From positions 137,034,060 through 137,098,059 of the forward strand of contig NC_134085.1 in NCBI RefSeq assembly GCF_000715075.1: a stretch of DNA of 64,000 nucleotides, read 5' to 3'. The position numbers and the translations under genes were made by a program. The stretch's first letter is position 1; every line of letters starts with the position of its first letter. Source of the stretch: Nicotiana tabacum (taxonomy: Eukaryota; Streptophyta; Magnoliopsida; Solanales; Solanaceae). The notes below the pieces were generated by a model. The model saw only the letters and a program-made list of their open reading frames with translations, had not been told where the DNA came from and did not search any database. Below are positions 34,798 to 46,032 of the stretch, piece after piece.

Positions 34798-37700
34798 TGA
34801 TTTTTGCCCGAACAATAATATTCCTAAAAGGTCACAAATAGATCTTTCTTTTGAGTGTTTATTATTTTAGGAATTTATAGTAAGGGTTTGCATTTAATTA
34901 CATTTTACTGCATATTTAATATAAAAAAAATCATGGTAAATACTTTAAAAAGGGTCAAATTTCATGGGTTGCATTTTTTTTTAAAATTCAATATTGGTTA
35001 TTATTACATTTTTTTAGCTCTTAGTTTCAAAATTAGTAATTTCTTTGCATTAGCTTTAAGTTAATTAGTTATGTTTATATTTTAAATAATTAATTAATAT
35101 GATTTTAAAAATTAGATTTTAATCTAGGATTTTTAGTTAAATTTATTAGTTTTAAAAAAATAATAATAATAAAAATGATAACAATAAGGGAGAAGCCTTG
35201 AAATGGGACCAAAACCAATTTATAAGCCCAATTCTAGCCCCAAAAGCCCTTAGCCCAACACCTCCTCTCTTTCACTTAAATTCCCAAAATCCGTGAGCCC
35301 AATTTAATCCACAACCTGCCAGCCCACATCTCTGACCCGCCCCATTACCCAAACATATAACCTATATTATAACATTTTCCCAAACAAAATCCTAAACCTA
35401 GAGACCCCAACGCGGCGCCCAGCCCCTATCCCCGATTCTACTCGCCCAAATCCGTCCAACTCGGTTGAGTTTCAGAACGAGTTCCACCCCGAACTCCTTG
35501 CACATGGTCTTAGCCTCTCTCTCCAATATGGCATAACCGTCTCTGACAGAATATTTTCAGCATTTAGCCATTTTCACGCGCTTTTGAAGTCTTGGGATGA
35601 ATCTCGGTTAAATGGGAGTTGTTGGATGCGAGAAATCACATCCATGCCTTCCATTTGTCCGATTTTTGTTCTTTGTGGGATTGTTCGTGGTTTTTTTCGG
35701 GTTCAGAGGGAATATTTGGAGATTTCTTGGAGAGGAGGGCAGAAGCTTCGAGAATATCTGAGGGTCTATATAAGGTGAGGATATTTCTTTGAAGGGGGGT
35801 CTTTTTTTTGGGGTTGTTTTGTTATTCCAGAAATTAGAGAGGATTCTTAGAGAGAAAATTTGAGGAGATTTAGGGTTCTTTGAGTTCTTTTCTTAAAGTT
35901 CTTCAAGTTTAAGATTGCATTTTTCAGAAAACAAGACAAAAAAAAATAGTAGTCTGAGTTTGATTTGTTTGAGCTTTACTTCATTTCAAAAAAAAATCAG
36001 AAAATTACAAAAAAAAAAAGAAAAAAAAATTTCAGTATTTTTTTTGATCTTTGGTTCTCAAGAATGAAGTTGGATTAAAGTTTGAGTTGTAGTTTTGTAT
36101 TTGGGTTCGGGATCCCAACCTCTATTGCTGAATTCATAGCTATTTTCTGCATTTGTTTATTGTATCCACACTCCTTACTTCTGGAATATTAAAATCTATT
36201 GCAGTTCTATACTCTCAGGTGCATCCCTCTTTTATTTTTGTTTAAATTTGTTTTGTTGTGAAATGAAACAAGTTTTTTTTTATTTTGTTTCTGACCTATA
36301 CGAATAAAATCTGTTAGTTAACTTGTCATCAATCAAAAATTTGATGAAGCTTGTGTGACGACTTAAGCGTTTCTTGGGTGGTAATAACCTGATGTGTAGG
36401 CTTATAGACGTTTTTTATATTTAAAAAAAGTTAGTTGGTTCTAAATATCTGAGATGAGTGAATCATGTGAAAGAAAAAAGGGTATTTGCTGTGTTTGGGT
36501 TGGGATCTATACTCTAGTATAGGAAATTGGATTGTAATCACTATAGAGATATCCATGTATTAAGTTCTAGATTTAGAATAGTTGCTTTTGTTTGCTTTTT
36601 TTTAGTTGGTTGTTTACTGTCATTTTCTTGGTAGTTGCTACAGTAGCATCATATTAGATTTCGTTTGGGAATTTTCAACATATTTTAAGGATAACCAAAT
36701 GTTGGAGTTGTAACCCATTTTGATGTTGGTCTGCTTTTGTGCCATCTCTTTGTTCCTCCTTTTGGCTTAATTGTTTTGTGCACAATCTCTTGATATTTTC
36801 AGTATTTCACCTTTTTGTTGGTTTTAAATCGAGGTGCTTTAATGGATCCTTGAAGTCGTTTCTCCACTTTATCCTTATTCTGCAATTATACTATAACTAT
36901 CCGCTACTAGTAGGATAACAACAGAGATAAGACTGAGTGTAGAGTTTTTTTTTATCTATGCAAAAGCAGTGTGAAATCATGTGAATCTGCTTTCTCTTTC
37001 TATGACTCGTGGAGTGCATAACAGATTGTAATATTTAATAGACAATTCATATTTTTGGCCTTCTATTTTTCTGTCATCATATCCCATAGAATCGAACATG
37101 TCAATTGCCGGAATATAGGGACTGTTAACTTGTCGAATCTGCTGCTCATGTGCTGTTCTGCATTTTTTTAGTTTCCACCAAATGATTTTCTATTTTGGCT
37201 ACAATAAAAGAAACATTTTTGAAAGAATCATTGGCTTTGCCACTGAGGTATATGCGATAATCTGGTTTTGTTGAAGTTCAGTGCTTATGTTCTTTCCCAC
37301 TTTTCTGCCTTGTGTCCTAATGATTATTTTATATTTTAATTCTTGCCTCTAAAAGATATGCTTTCTGAGTTCTATTGGCCTAGCTTCGTTAGCATGTTTA
37401 ATTGATTTACTTCCACCGATGTGTTTTATGGCTTTTTTTTGATAATATATGAACCTTGCAAATCCCAATTTTAGGAAAGCGAGTCATGAACATTCGTGGT
37501 TTGCTTTAGATACGTAATATCACGACTACGGGTACAGTTCCCGTGACGTAATTGTGATACTTAATTTCGAATTAAGTTTTAAATATGAACATCCTTAGTT
37601 AAATGCTTTTCCATTTAATAAAATTGAGGTGTGTCGTGCCAAATAAAATTGCAAAATTGCACTGCCCTCACTTAATTAGTATTTTTATCTTTAGAAATCA

Positions 37701-38282
37701 AGGTGCGCCATTTAGTGAATTTCCATGGCCCTCCAAAGTTGAGAAATGCGTAGTTGCTTTAGGCGCGTTGTTTAATAATTTACCTTCTTAAACTCAGGTG
37801 CGCATTTATGTGACCAAATCTAAATCTCAACAACGTTAGATAAAATATATCGAGAGTCGTGGGTACATTTATGTGACGTGGTTCGAGATATATTTTAAAC
37901 GACGTTGCAATTTTCCTTAGAAATGATTAAAGCGGCTAATAAGTTAAAATGGCACCATAGGCTAAAACATGTATTAAAATCAGATGATAGACCAAATATA
38001 ACAGTTGAGCGACCGTGCTAGAACCACGGAATTCGGGAATGCCTAACACCTTCTCCCGGGTTAACAGAATTCCTTAACCGGATTTCTGTGTTCGCGGACT
38101 ATAATACATAGTCAATCTTTCCTCGATTCAGGATTTGAAATCGGTGACTTGGGACACCATAAATCATCCCAAGTGGCGACTCTGAATTTCAAATAAAATA
38201 ATTCCGTTTCGATTGTCATTTAAAATTGGAAAAAACTCCCTTATACCCTTCCGGGGGATGTAAGTAAAAAGGAGGTGTGACA
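34798..38282 (+). repeat. 5' LTR of element O
   Basis: Starts TGTGAGCACGTG and ends GGAGGTGTGACA, with CACGTG at 34804-34809. Its last 280 bases resemble the M LTR (block ACCGTGCTAGAACCACGG near 38012) while most of U3 does not. No coding frame is credible. Confidence 0.93.
35767..35773 (+). promoter_or_regulatory. TATA box in the 5' LTR of O
   Basis: TATATAA, conserved at 53514-53520 in the 3' LTR. Transcription is expected to start near 35800. Confidence 0.6.
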
Positions 38283-38286
38283 GCTC

Positions 38287-38303
38287 TGGCGACTCTGCTC
38301 GGG
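38287..38303 (+). promoter_or_regulatory. Primer-binding site of O
   Basis: TGGCGACTCTGCTCGGG, four bases after the LTR. It is the same type as in M (TGGCGACTCCGCTGGGG). The tRNA was not assigned. Confidence 0.7.
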
Positions 38304-39439
38304 ATCGAACCCAGAATCTATGGTTCAGGGTTCAAAATTCGAGCTTAGATAAATTGTTATATTTGGCTTTATCTGATTTTGTTACATGTTTGGGCCTAAT
38401 GTGATAAATTTTGTTTTTACCGCTTTGATACTATCTGAATGTACATATAAACTGCTATGAAACCCCTCTCTTCTCTCTCCTGAAGAGTGCACGTTGGTCG
38501 TGACTTCTTTCTATTAGTGTCATATCCCAAATAGGACGAGGTTCGGACAAGTTGCAAAGCCGGATGATCTTTTGGTTACCGGTGCGCAGCCCCCCTCGGC
38601 TCAAGTTGTCCGCTCGGGTAAGCCAGGTCTAGAACAAATAAACTCAGGTTTTAAACTTAGTATAACAATACCTCATGTCGGATCCCTAGTAGGAACATTT
38701 GTTTGCATCATTCGTATTTTGACTTTGGAGACTCAACACAGGGGTTGAGTCTGTCTAGGACAGGTGTACCCAAAATGAAAAAGACCACCTTGATGCATCT
38801 TACTTGCTACTTGTGCATTTATTTGCTTTGGATTGGCATGCTGACCGGCTTTTGAATAAAAGGAGAGAGTTTGGAAAAAGAAAATCGCGGTGTAAGGGCT
38901 ATGGGAGGTAATTACCTGTTTTGAAAACCAATGTCCCAAAATATACCGAAACTCAGCCGAGATTTTGAAAAAAAAAACAACAAAAGAGAATATTATTATT
39001 GTTTTCAAGGAAAAAGAAAAAGTTGGTTTTGTCAAAATTGTCCGAACTACGCCAGTTTGATTCTCACAGGGTGTGGGATACGTAGGCAACCCTCATCGGG
39101 TCCAACTTCCCTTTTGCAAAAATAGCCCAAAAGAACAAATATTTTACTTTTATTTGAAAATAATTAGGCTGATGCCATTCTTGCCAAAAATAGTCGAATG
39201 TCCCTAAAAGGGCGCCGGAAGGCTGCTTTTGCAAGAGCAGCCGCCTGTGGTCATTTTTCAAGGTTTTCGCCGGTTAGCCAACACAGCCTTAAAATCTTCG
39301 TCTTCGAGGTGCTGAAAGGCCGTATTTGCAAAACCGGATTTTATTTTTAATTTGAAAAAAAGAAAAAAAAGTGTCAAATTTATCTTTGAGTCAAATGAGT
39401 CTTGGTTTTTTTACTTAATCACCCTAATAAATGTGCAGA
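38304..39439 (+). other. 5' leader of element O
   Basis: Non-coding, homologous to the leaders of M and P. It contains boundary motif d (39046-39105) and one leader hairpin unit (39150-39340) with GGCTGC...GCAGCC. A CAG just before the ORF1 start (39433-39438) could be a splice acceptor. Confidence 0.6.
39046..39101 (+). ncRNA. Boundary motif copy d (leader|ORF1) in O
   Basis: CTACG (39047-39051) pairs with CGTAG (39081-39085). Inner TCTCAC pairs with GTGGGA (one G-T pair). Third stem ACCC/GGGT. Compared with copy a, the first base of the outer stem changes from T-G to C-G and pairing is kept. Confidence 0.5.
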
Positions 39440-41489
39440 ATGAGCACGAGTCAAAGTTTGCCAATAACAGTTAGGAACAAGATCCCTTTGGAGTTGCATA
39501 TGTGGTGGGAGGATCTGGGAAAATCGGAGCAAGATAAGGTCGGTCTACATTTGGGAGGTCTCACCGGGTTGTTAAAGATCAGACCTAGAGGAGATATCAT
39601 CAAGGCTTTGGTTACGTTTTGGGACCCGGCCCATAATGTATTTCACTTCTCAGATTTTGAACTCACCCCAACCTTGGAAGAGATAGCAGGTTACATGGAA
39701 AGTACTGAAGGGCTGAGGCATAAGTATCTGATCGCTCCAAGAGCTATTAACTCTCACAAATTCATGGATTTTCTAAAGATAAGCAAGGGAGTCCCGTACT
39801 CCGAGTTGGAGGGTGGTTTTTCCACTCTACGTTTTATATATAAGAGGTACGGGCATGTAGGAGGGTTCAACGATCCGGAAAGCGGGGTTTGTAGCAAAGG
39901 GAACTGAACAAAATAGGATGAGCATAGGCGTTTCGCTTTCATGGTAGCTTTCTTAGGCCTTGTGGTGTTTCCCCGAAAAGATGGGAATATCGATTTGCGG
40001 GTGGCTGGAGTCATCAAGGTCCTGATTACCAACGCCAAGAGCACTCTTGCCCCTATGATAGTGTCTGAGATATACCGAGCTGTCATAGCTTGTAAAGCTG
40101 GGGCAGATTTCTTCGAGGGATGCAATTTGCTATTATAGATGTAGATGATCGAACACCTGTGTCATCGCCTTAGTATATGAGTTACAGATCCATAGAGAAA
40201 AGTTGCATTGAAGAGTTTGACACAAGGATTTCAGGGTTCAAACTGCCAGAGGGGTTTGGAGATTGGGTATCTCGCCTTCGTTCCATCACTGCGGGACAAA
40301 TAGAATGGACACTGGGTTGGCTTCCTGTTGAAGAAATTGTGTATATGCCCGCCACTGGTCCTTACTTCCTCCTAATGGGTATACGAGGTATTCAGCCCTA
40401 CGCTCCTTACCGGGTGATGAGACAGTTGGGAAGGTGTCAAGTGATGCACCCAGATGAAGATCTTAGTGTTTATGCGGTCGAGGTTAGTTCCGACGGCCAA
40501 TTTCATGAAGAAACAGTTCGTTCTATTTGAAACGAATGCCAGTATTTGACGGTGAACACTCAAGTGCGTGACCTATCTAGAGGCAAAGTCTCACCCACCT
40601 ATCTTTCCTGGTATAGAAAGAAGAACACTGCAAGGGCCGAACCAGAAAGACCAGCCAAAAAGCCTCACATTCAGGAATTCGTTGAGGCATCGCAAGAACA
40701 GTGGGCTTGGTTGGCCAAGGAGAATGAGTACAGGGCCACAATCGGAAAGTTGGAAAGACAAGTCAAAGAACTTCAATTCGAGAATAGCTTGCAAGCCACG
40801 GCGTACGAAGGTGAAAAGAATAATCTAGCCAAAAAAATGAGGCCCTTCGAGCCCAAATTCAGAAAATGAAAATAGCGGCAGGAAACACCGCCTGAAGTGC
40901 CAAAGATGAAAAACTTATAGATAACCTGAGGCAGAAAGTGGGCGAATACAGTTTTGATCTCAACAAAGCAGAAAATGAACTAGCCAAGGCTCGAAAGCAA
41001 TTATCTAAGAATGCGGATGAACGAGCGCGCCTGATTAAGCAATTGAAAGAAAAGTACGACAATGAGGTTGCAAGGTTAAAAAAGAAGCTCATTACCGCGG
41101 AGAACAAAATGATCAAACAGGCGAAAGATTTCAAGGCTGAAAGAGAACATTGTTATACAACATTGGCACAATTAGAAATAGATTTGCAACAACTACAGGA
41201 GCAGACTCATGTGGCCGAGCAAACTTTGGAAGCCAGGGCCCAGCAGATCGGGCATTTGTTGCAAGAAAAAGGTGTCATAAAAGAGAGAATTAGAACCATC
41301 GCCGATTACATTGTTGTGAAGTGCCAAGCCTGTGAGGATATAACTCGCACCACCTTCTTCGCGGCAGTGATGACATTTGTTAAACAGATAATGAGTGACT
41401 TGGATAGACTTCAAAGGGATCTCGCATATAGGCCCGCGGCGAGACCGAATGATGTCCCGCGGGCACCAGGAGCATTAATGTATTCATGA
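39440..41489 (+). pseudogene. Ogre-type ORF1 (DUF7745-like N terminus, coiled-coil C terminus), broken
   Basis: Extra ORF upstream of gag, known from Ogre elements but of unknown function. Pieces: 39440-39907, 39941-40138, 40177-40530, 40546-40869 and 40938-41489. The N-terminal part includes FWDPAHNVFHFSDFELTPTL, EEIAGYM and later LRVAGVIKVLI, the pattern I associate with DUF7745 (related to the plant mobile domain). The last 180 residues are a Lys/Glu-rich coiled coil with LIKQLKEKYDNEVARLKKK. The start at 39440 (MSTSQSLP) is preferred over 39431 because a CAG sits between them. Four or more stops break the frame. Without them it would be about 680 residues. Confidence 0.75.
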
Positions 41490-41760
41490 TTTTCATTTGA
41501 GTCTGTATTTCCTTTTCCGCTAGAGTCGGTCAGTTGTTTTGAGTCTGTATTTTCTTTCTGCTGGAGTCTGTCAGTTGTTTTCGAGTCTGTATTTTCTTTT
41601 GTTGGATTATGATAGTTTATTTTTGGAGTCTGTATTGCATTTTTTCATCAGAGTTTGTTAGTTGCTTTTGGAGTCTGTTAGTTTTGAGTCTTTGTAATCA
41701 AAACATTTGCTTTTTATGAAAATTGAAAATCCCAAATATTTTGTTATTTATTTCTCCAGA
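41490..41760 (+). other. ORF1-gag spacer with short repeats
   Basis: Imperfect tandem copies (41500-41690) of GAGTCTGTATTTTC and GTCAGTTGTTTT, non-coding, leading into boundary motif e. Confidence 0.6.
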
Positions 41761-41816
41761 ACTACGCTCGGTCTGATTCATGCGGGGTCATGATACGTAG
41801 GCAATCTCCATAGGAT
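41761..41816 (+). ncRNA. Boundary motif copy e (ORF1|gag) in O
   Basis: CTACG (41762-41766) pairs with CGTAG (41796-41800). Inner TCATG/CATGA. Third stem AATCT/GGATT (one T-G pair, where copy b has AATCT/AGATT). A purine-rich tract (41828-42070) follows. Confidence 0.5.
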
Positions 41817-41827
41817 TCGACCATAAC

Positions 41828-42070
41828 CCAAAAGAAAGAAAAGAGTGATAAGTAAAAAGATGAAGAAAAGAAAAAGGAGAGAAAAAATAAGTGCGAAAAG
41901 AAAAGGAAGAGAGAAAAAGAAACTGTGAGAAGGAAACAATGACAAAACATGAGAGGAAAGTGAGAGAGTAAAAAGGAAATCGAGCAAAGGAAGGAAAAGA
42001 AAGAAAAAGATAAAAAAGAGAGAAAAGAAAAAAAGAAGAGAAAAAGAGAGAGAAAAGAGAAGTTGCAAAT
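41828..42070 (+). repeat. Purine-rich (GAAA) tract before gag
   Basis: Almost only A and G for 240 bases. A similar tract follows boundary motif b in P and another precedes motif f (49655-49815). The Phe/Ser-rich minus-strand frames here are an artefact of composition. Confidence 0.8.
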
Positions 42071-42295
42071 GGAAATAAAGAAAAGCCGGAATAATGCAAG
42101 CAACCGATCAAATGCATAATAGAAACGGTTAACTGCTTAGGTGCTTTCACTCCTCAAATGTGTGGTTGCCTATCTTTTAAAGCCCTAATCGCTAACAAGT
42201 TTGTTATTGATGAGATTCCTGTCAGGCAGATGGTTAGTTTGATTGGCATTCTGGTAACTCACTCCTACAACACCCGATCTAAAAACAAGCTAAAC

Positions 42296-44422
42296 ATGGC
42301 CAACCAAGAACTTGAGGCAAGTATTGTCGATCTGTCAAAAGAGGCGGAAGAATCAGAGGTTAATCTGAAAGATGAGTTGTATAAGCTGAAGCAGCAGATG
42401 ACTGAAATGTACCAAGCATGGGCAAAAGGGCACCCACCACCAGTTTGCCCTGCCAACCCTGCTTTTATCCCGCCATTGGCTCAAACCCAGGAACCTTCCA
42501 CTGTGAACTCATCTCCGGCCTTTCCCCTCTACCAACAGTGCTATGGCACCACTTCCCATACATCACAGGCTCCACTACTCAAACAAGTCCCACACCCTCC
42601 TCCACCAGTCACTCCTGTTTTTGTGGCACCTACACCTGCTACATTACATCGATCCTCCAGTGAGCCTCTGTTCCAGACTCACGATAACCAGTATTACCCC
42701 CCGGAAGCCCACTTTCAAGGTTCCCGAACCCTATTCCTACACTCCTCATTTTGACCTCCCTGCGGAAACTGAAAAACCATCTAAAAATCCCGAGCAGGAG
42801 GAAATGTTCAGGAAAGTTAAAAGCCTAGAACAATCATTCAGAGACATGCGAGGGTTGGAAGGTCAAGTAAGTGTGGCTTATAAAGACCTATGTCTGTTTC
42901 CAGATGTGCAACTGCCAGCATGATTTAAGATGCCCAAGTTTGATTTGTATGATGGGCACGGTGATCCAGTGGCGCATTTGAGAGGTTTTTGTAGCAAAAT
43001 GAGGGGAGCTGGCGGGAAAGACGAGCTGCTAATGGCATCTTTCAGTCAGAGTCTAAGTGGATCAGTGCTAGAATGGTATACTCGGCAGGATCACGGAAGA
43101 TGGTACACATGGGATGATCTAGCCCAGGCATTTGCTTGCCACTTCCAATACAATCTCGAGATTATTCCGGATCGTCTGTCTTTGACCAAACTTGAGAAAA
43201 AGCACAATGAAAGTTTCAGGGAATATGGTTTTAGGTGGAGAGAGCAGGCAGCAAGGGTTGACCCTCTAATGAAAGAAAGTGAAATGATGGATTTTTTTCT
43301 GCAGGCCTTAGAACCTACTTATTACGGTCATCTGGTATCAGCTGTAGGCAAGTCCTTAAATGAAGTGGTAAAGATGGGCAGTATGGTAGAAGAAGGGCTC
43401 AAGACAAACAAAATCATGAGTTACTCGGCTATTAAGGCAACCACCCAGGCCATTCAAAGCGGAACTGGGGGAGTAATTGGAAAGAAGAAGAAAGAGGATG
43501 TAGCAACAATTGATTTAGGAGCTTGGTTCGGACCCAGGGGTCTATCACATTACTATAACTAGCCTCGACCCCACCACAAAACCTACCCTCATACCCCATA
43601 TAGCCCACCACAACACTACTACCACCACCAGTCCCCTATTTTTCTGTCCACCATGCCCAAACATACAGCCAACCTTCAGACCACGCACAATGGCATGCGC
43701 CAGTCCCACAAAATACATACCCAGCTCCACAAAATGCCTATCCACCCCCAAGAGCATACCGAAACCCTCCTAGATCAAGTTTCCGGCCCAACCAAGCATT
43801 TAAGAATGAGAGGTTGCAGAAGAAGAAAACCTTCACTCCATTAGAAGAATCCTATACCAGTTTGTTCCACAGGTTGAGACAATTGGGTATGGTGAGTCCG
43901 ATCAAGCCGAAACTGCCAAATCCTCCCCCGAGGAATCTTGATCACTCTGTGAGTTGCGAATATTGTTTTGGTGCTCCAGGGCACGACACAGAGAAATGAT
44001 GGCAATTGAAAACAGCTATTCAAGAGCTTATTAATACTAATCAGATTGAGGACCAAGCTCCGGAAGCACCTAATGTTAATCAGAACCCATTGCCGGCCCA
44101 TCATGAGACAAATATGATTGAGATAGTGCATAAGGAAGGGAAGCCTAAGAAGCCTTCGCAAACTGTCATGATGATCCGGTCCAGTGAAGGCAGGCCGTTT
44201 GAAAAGTCAACAAGTGAGAAGTCTGTGATCAAGTTGAATGGGGCAAATAGTGAACCATCTGTGGTGGTCAATAAGGGGTCCTCAAGTGACATTGCAGGGA
44301 AACATGAAAGAGCGAAAGTGGTTGTGCCAGGAGTGGCGAACAAGCCTGTTGTAATTGTGGAAGGTACCCGCATAGACCCTGTCATTATCAAGCCGGTAAG
44401 TCATTTTACTAATAGTCAATAG
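42296..44422 (+). pseudogene. Ogre/Tat gag of element O, broken
   Basis: The likely start is MANQELEASIVDLSKEAEE at 42296, beginning a coiled coil, then a Pro-rich stretch. A frameshift near 42700 moves to the frame KPTFKVPEPYSYTPHF. The core retrotransposon gag domain is 42930-43562 (MPKFDLYDGHGDP, LSGSVLEWYTRQD, DRLSLTKLEKKHNESFREYG). The zinc knuckle near 43960 reads CEYCFGAPGHDTEK and then a stop (TGA) where the last Cys should be. A Lys/Ser-rich linker (44006-44422) leads to the protease. Gag coats the RNA in the virus-like particle; this copy cannot. Confidence 0.87.
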
Positions 44423-44456
44423 CAGGACGGTCCCGTGGAATTATGAACGAGCGACA

Positions 44457-45839
44457 GTGACTTACAAGGGGAGAGAAGTTAAAGAAGAAGTTTGTGAGAC
44501 CCATGGTTTGACTCGATCGGGGAGATGTTTTGCCCCCGAAGAATTGAGAAAGGCTAAAAGCTCCAAAGACAACCCAGTGCTAGTGAAGAAAGCTGTGACC
44601 GAAGAAGAAGTAGAGGAATTCTTGAGAAAGATAAAAGTGTTGGACTACTCCATTGTGGAGCAGTTAAGGAAGACACCGACTCAGATTTCACTATTGTCAT
44701 TATTAATCCATTCAGACGAGCACCGGGGCTTTGATGAAGATCCTGAATAAGGCCCACGTTCCTGACAAAATCTTAGTAAACCACCTGGAAAAGATAGCTA
44801 ACAAGATATTTGAGGTAAACAGAGTCACTTTTTCTGATGATGAGTTGCCCATGGAGGGCACTGAGCACAATAGAGCCCTCTATCTCATGGTGAAATGCGA
44901 AGATTTTATGGTTACCCGAGTACTGGTTGGCAATGGTTCCAGTGTGAACATTTTCCCTCTCTCCACTTTGAACAAATTGAAGGTGGACGATGAAAGAATT
45001 CACAAGAACAGTATCTGCATTCGGGGATTCGATGGTGGAGGGAAAGATTCAGTCAGGGACATAGTGCTTGAGCTTACAATAGGGCCTGTTGAATTTACCA
45101 TGGAGTTCCAGGTGCTCGATGTGGCTATTTCTTACAATCTGCTATTGGGTCGGCCCTGGATTCATGCTGCAAAAGCGGTCCCGTCTACTCTGCATCAAAT
45201 GGTCAAGTTTGAATGGGATAGATAAGAAATTGTTGTGCACGGCGAGGATAATTTATATGCCCACAGTGATGCCATTGTTCCGTTCATGGAGTTTGAAGAC
45301 AACAAGGGGCCATGGGTTTATCAGTTTTTTGACACGGTATCGGTAGAGAAAATTCCAGAAGGGAAGTGCGTTCCAGCGCCGAGGGTAGCCGCTGCAGCAG
45401 TCATGGTAGTCGTTTAAAGTTGAAAAATGGTTTTGTACCAGGCAAGGGTTTGGGTGCATCTCTACAAGGTATCGTACAGCCGGTGTCTCTCCCTAAAAAC
45501 TTGGATACATTTGGTTTGGGGTTCAAGCCCACAGTTGCGAACATAAAAAGAGCCAAAAAGCTAAAACAGAGGGCATGGGTCCTCCCAAAGCCCATCCCAC
45601 GCCTCTCCAGATCATTTGTCAGGCCCGGCGCCAAGAAACGCCCAGCAACAACAATTCCCAGTCTTGTGGTTGGTCCTGATAAGGAGTTGCGTGAAAGGTT
45701 TGAGAAATTATTCGATGAGGTGAACATGGTGGCAGCTGGAGAGGGTTCTAGTAAGGCAGATGTGCAATTTGTTGGGCCCGATGCAAATATTAACAATTGG
45801 GAAGCTAATCCTCTCCGCACCAGGAAGGAGTTTTGGTAG
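44457..45839 (+). pseudogene. Aspartic protease plus G-patch-like segment of O, broken
   Basis: The protease body is 44731-45225. The active-site segment reads RVLVGNGSSVNIFP, with Gly where the catalytic Asp of D-N/T-G-S is expected, and the second hallmark LLLGRPWIH is intact. The upstream piece (44457-44750) carries GLTRSGRCFAPEE. After the protease, at 45414-45480, a Gly-rich segment (LKNGFVPGKGLGASLQGI) resembles a G-patch. This piece ends at a stop at 45839. Frame changes occur near 44745, 45228 and 45400. Confidence 0.82.
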
Positions 45840-46032
45840 TTTGCTTTAATTTTCTTTCAATTTATCTGAATTATTCCAGGGTTGTAATTCAGATTCTATG
45901 TTCCGTCCGTTTGGATGTATAAACCTTGTTATCTTTTAATTTCAATGAAATACAATTTTCCTTTTCCTCATTCCTGACAATTTTATTTTCTTTTCTTCCT
46001 TGTACAACTCTTTTTATGCTGGTTTCAATAAC
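45837..46032 (+). other. Candidate intron between protease and RT in O
   Basis: A non-coding T-rich stretch follows a possible donor (GTAGTT at about 45836) and ends before RT-linked coding sequence that resumes near 46033. Ogre elements are reported to carry an intron at this place. I cannot fix the acceptor by eye, so this is tentative. Confidence 0.35.

Noticed and set aside
39046..41816. Boundary motif as a tRNA or hammerhead ribozyme
   Set aside because: The GGTTCG-like tail recalls a tRNA B box, but no acceptor stem or T arm is formed. The hammerhead core CTGATGA...GAAA is absent.
41762..42150. Phe/Leu/Ser-rich minus-strand ORFs
   Set aside because: They are the complement of the GAAA-rich tract; the same happens at 27037-27312 and 49636-49914.
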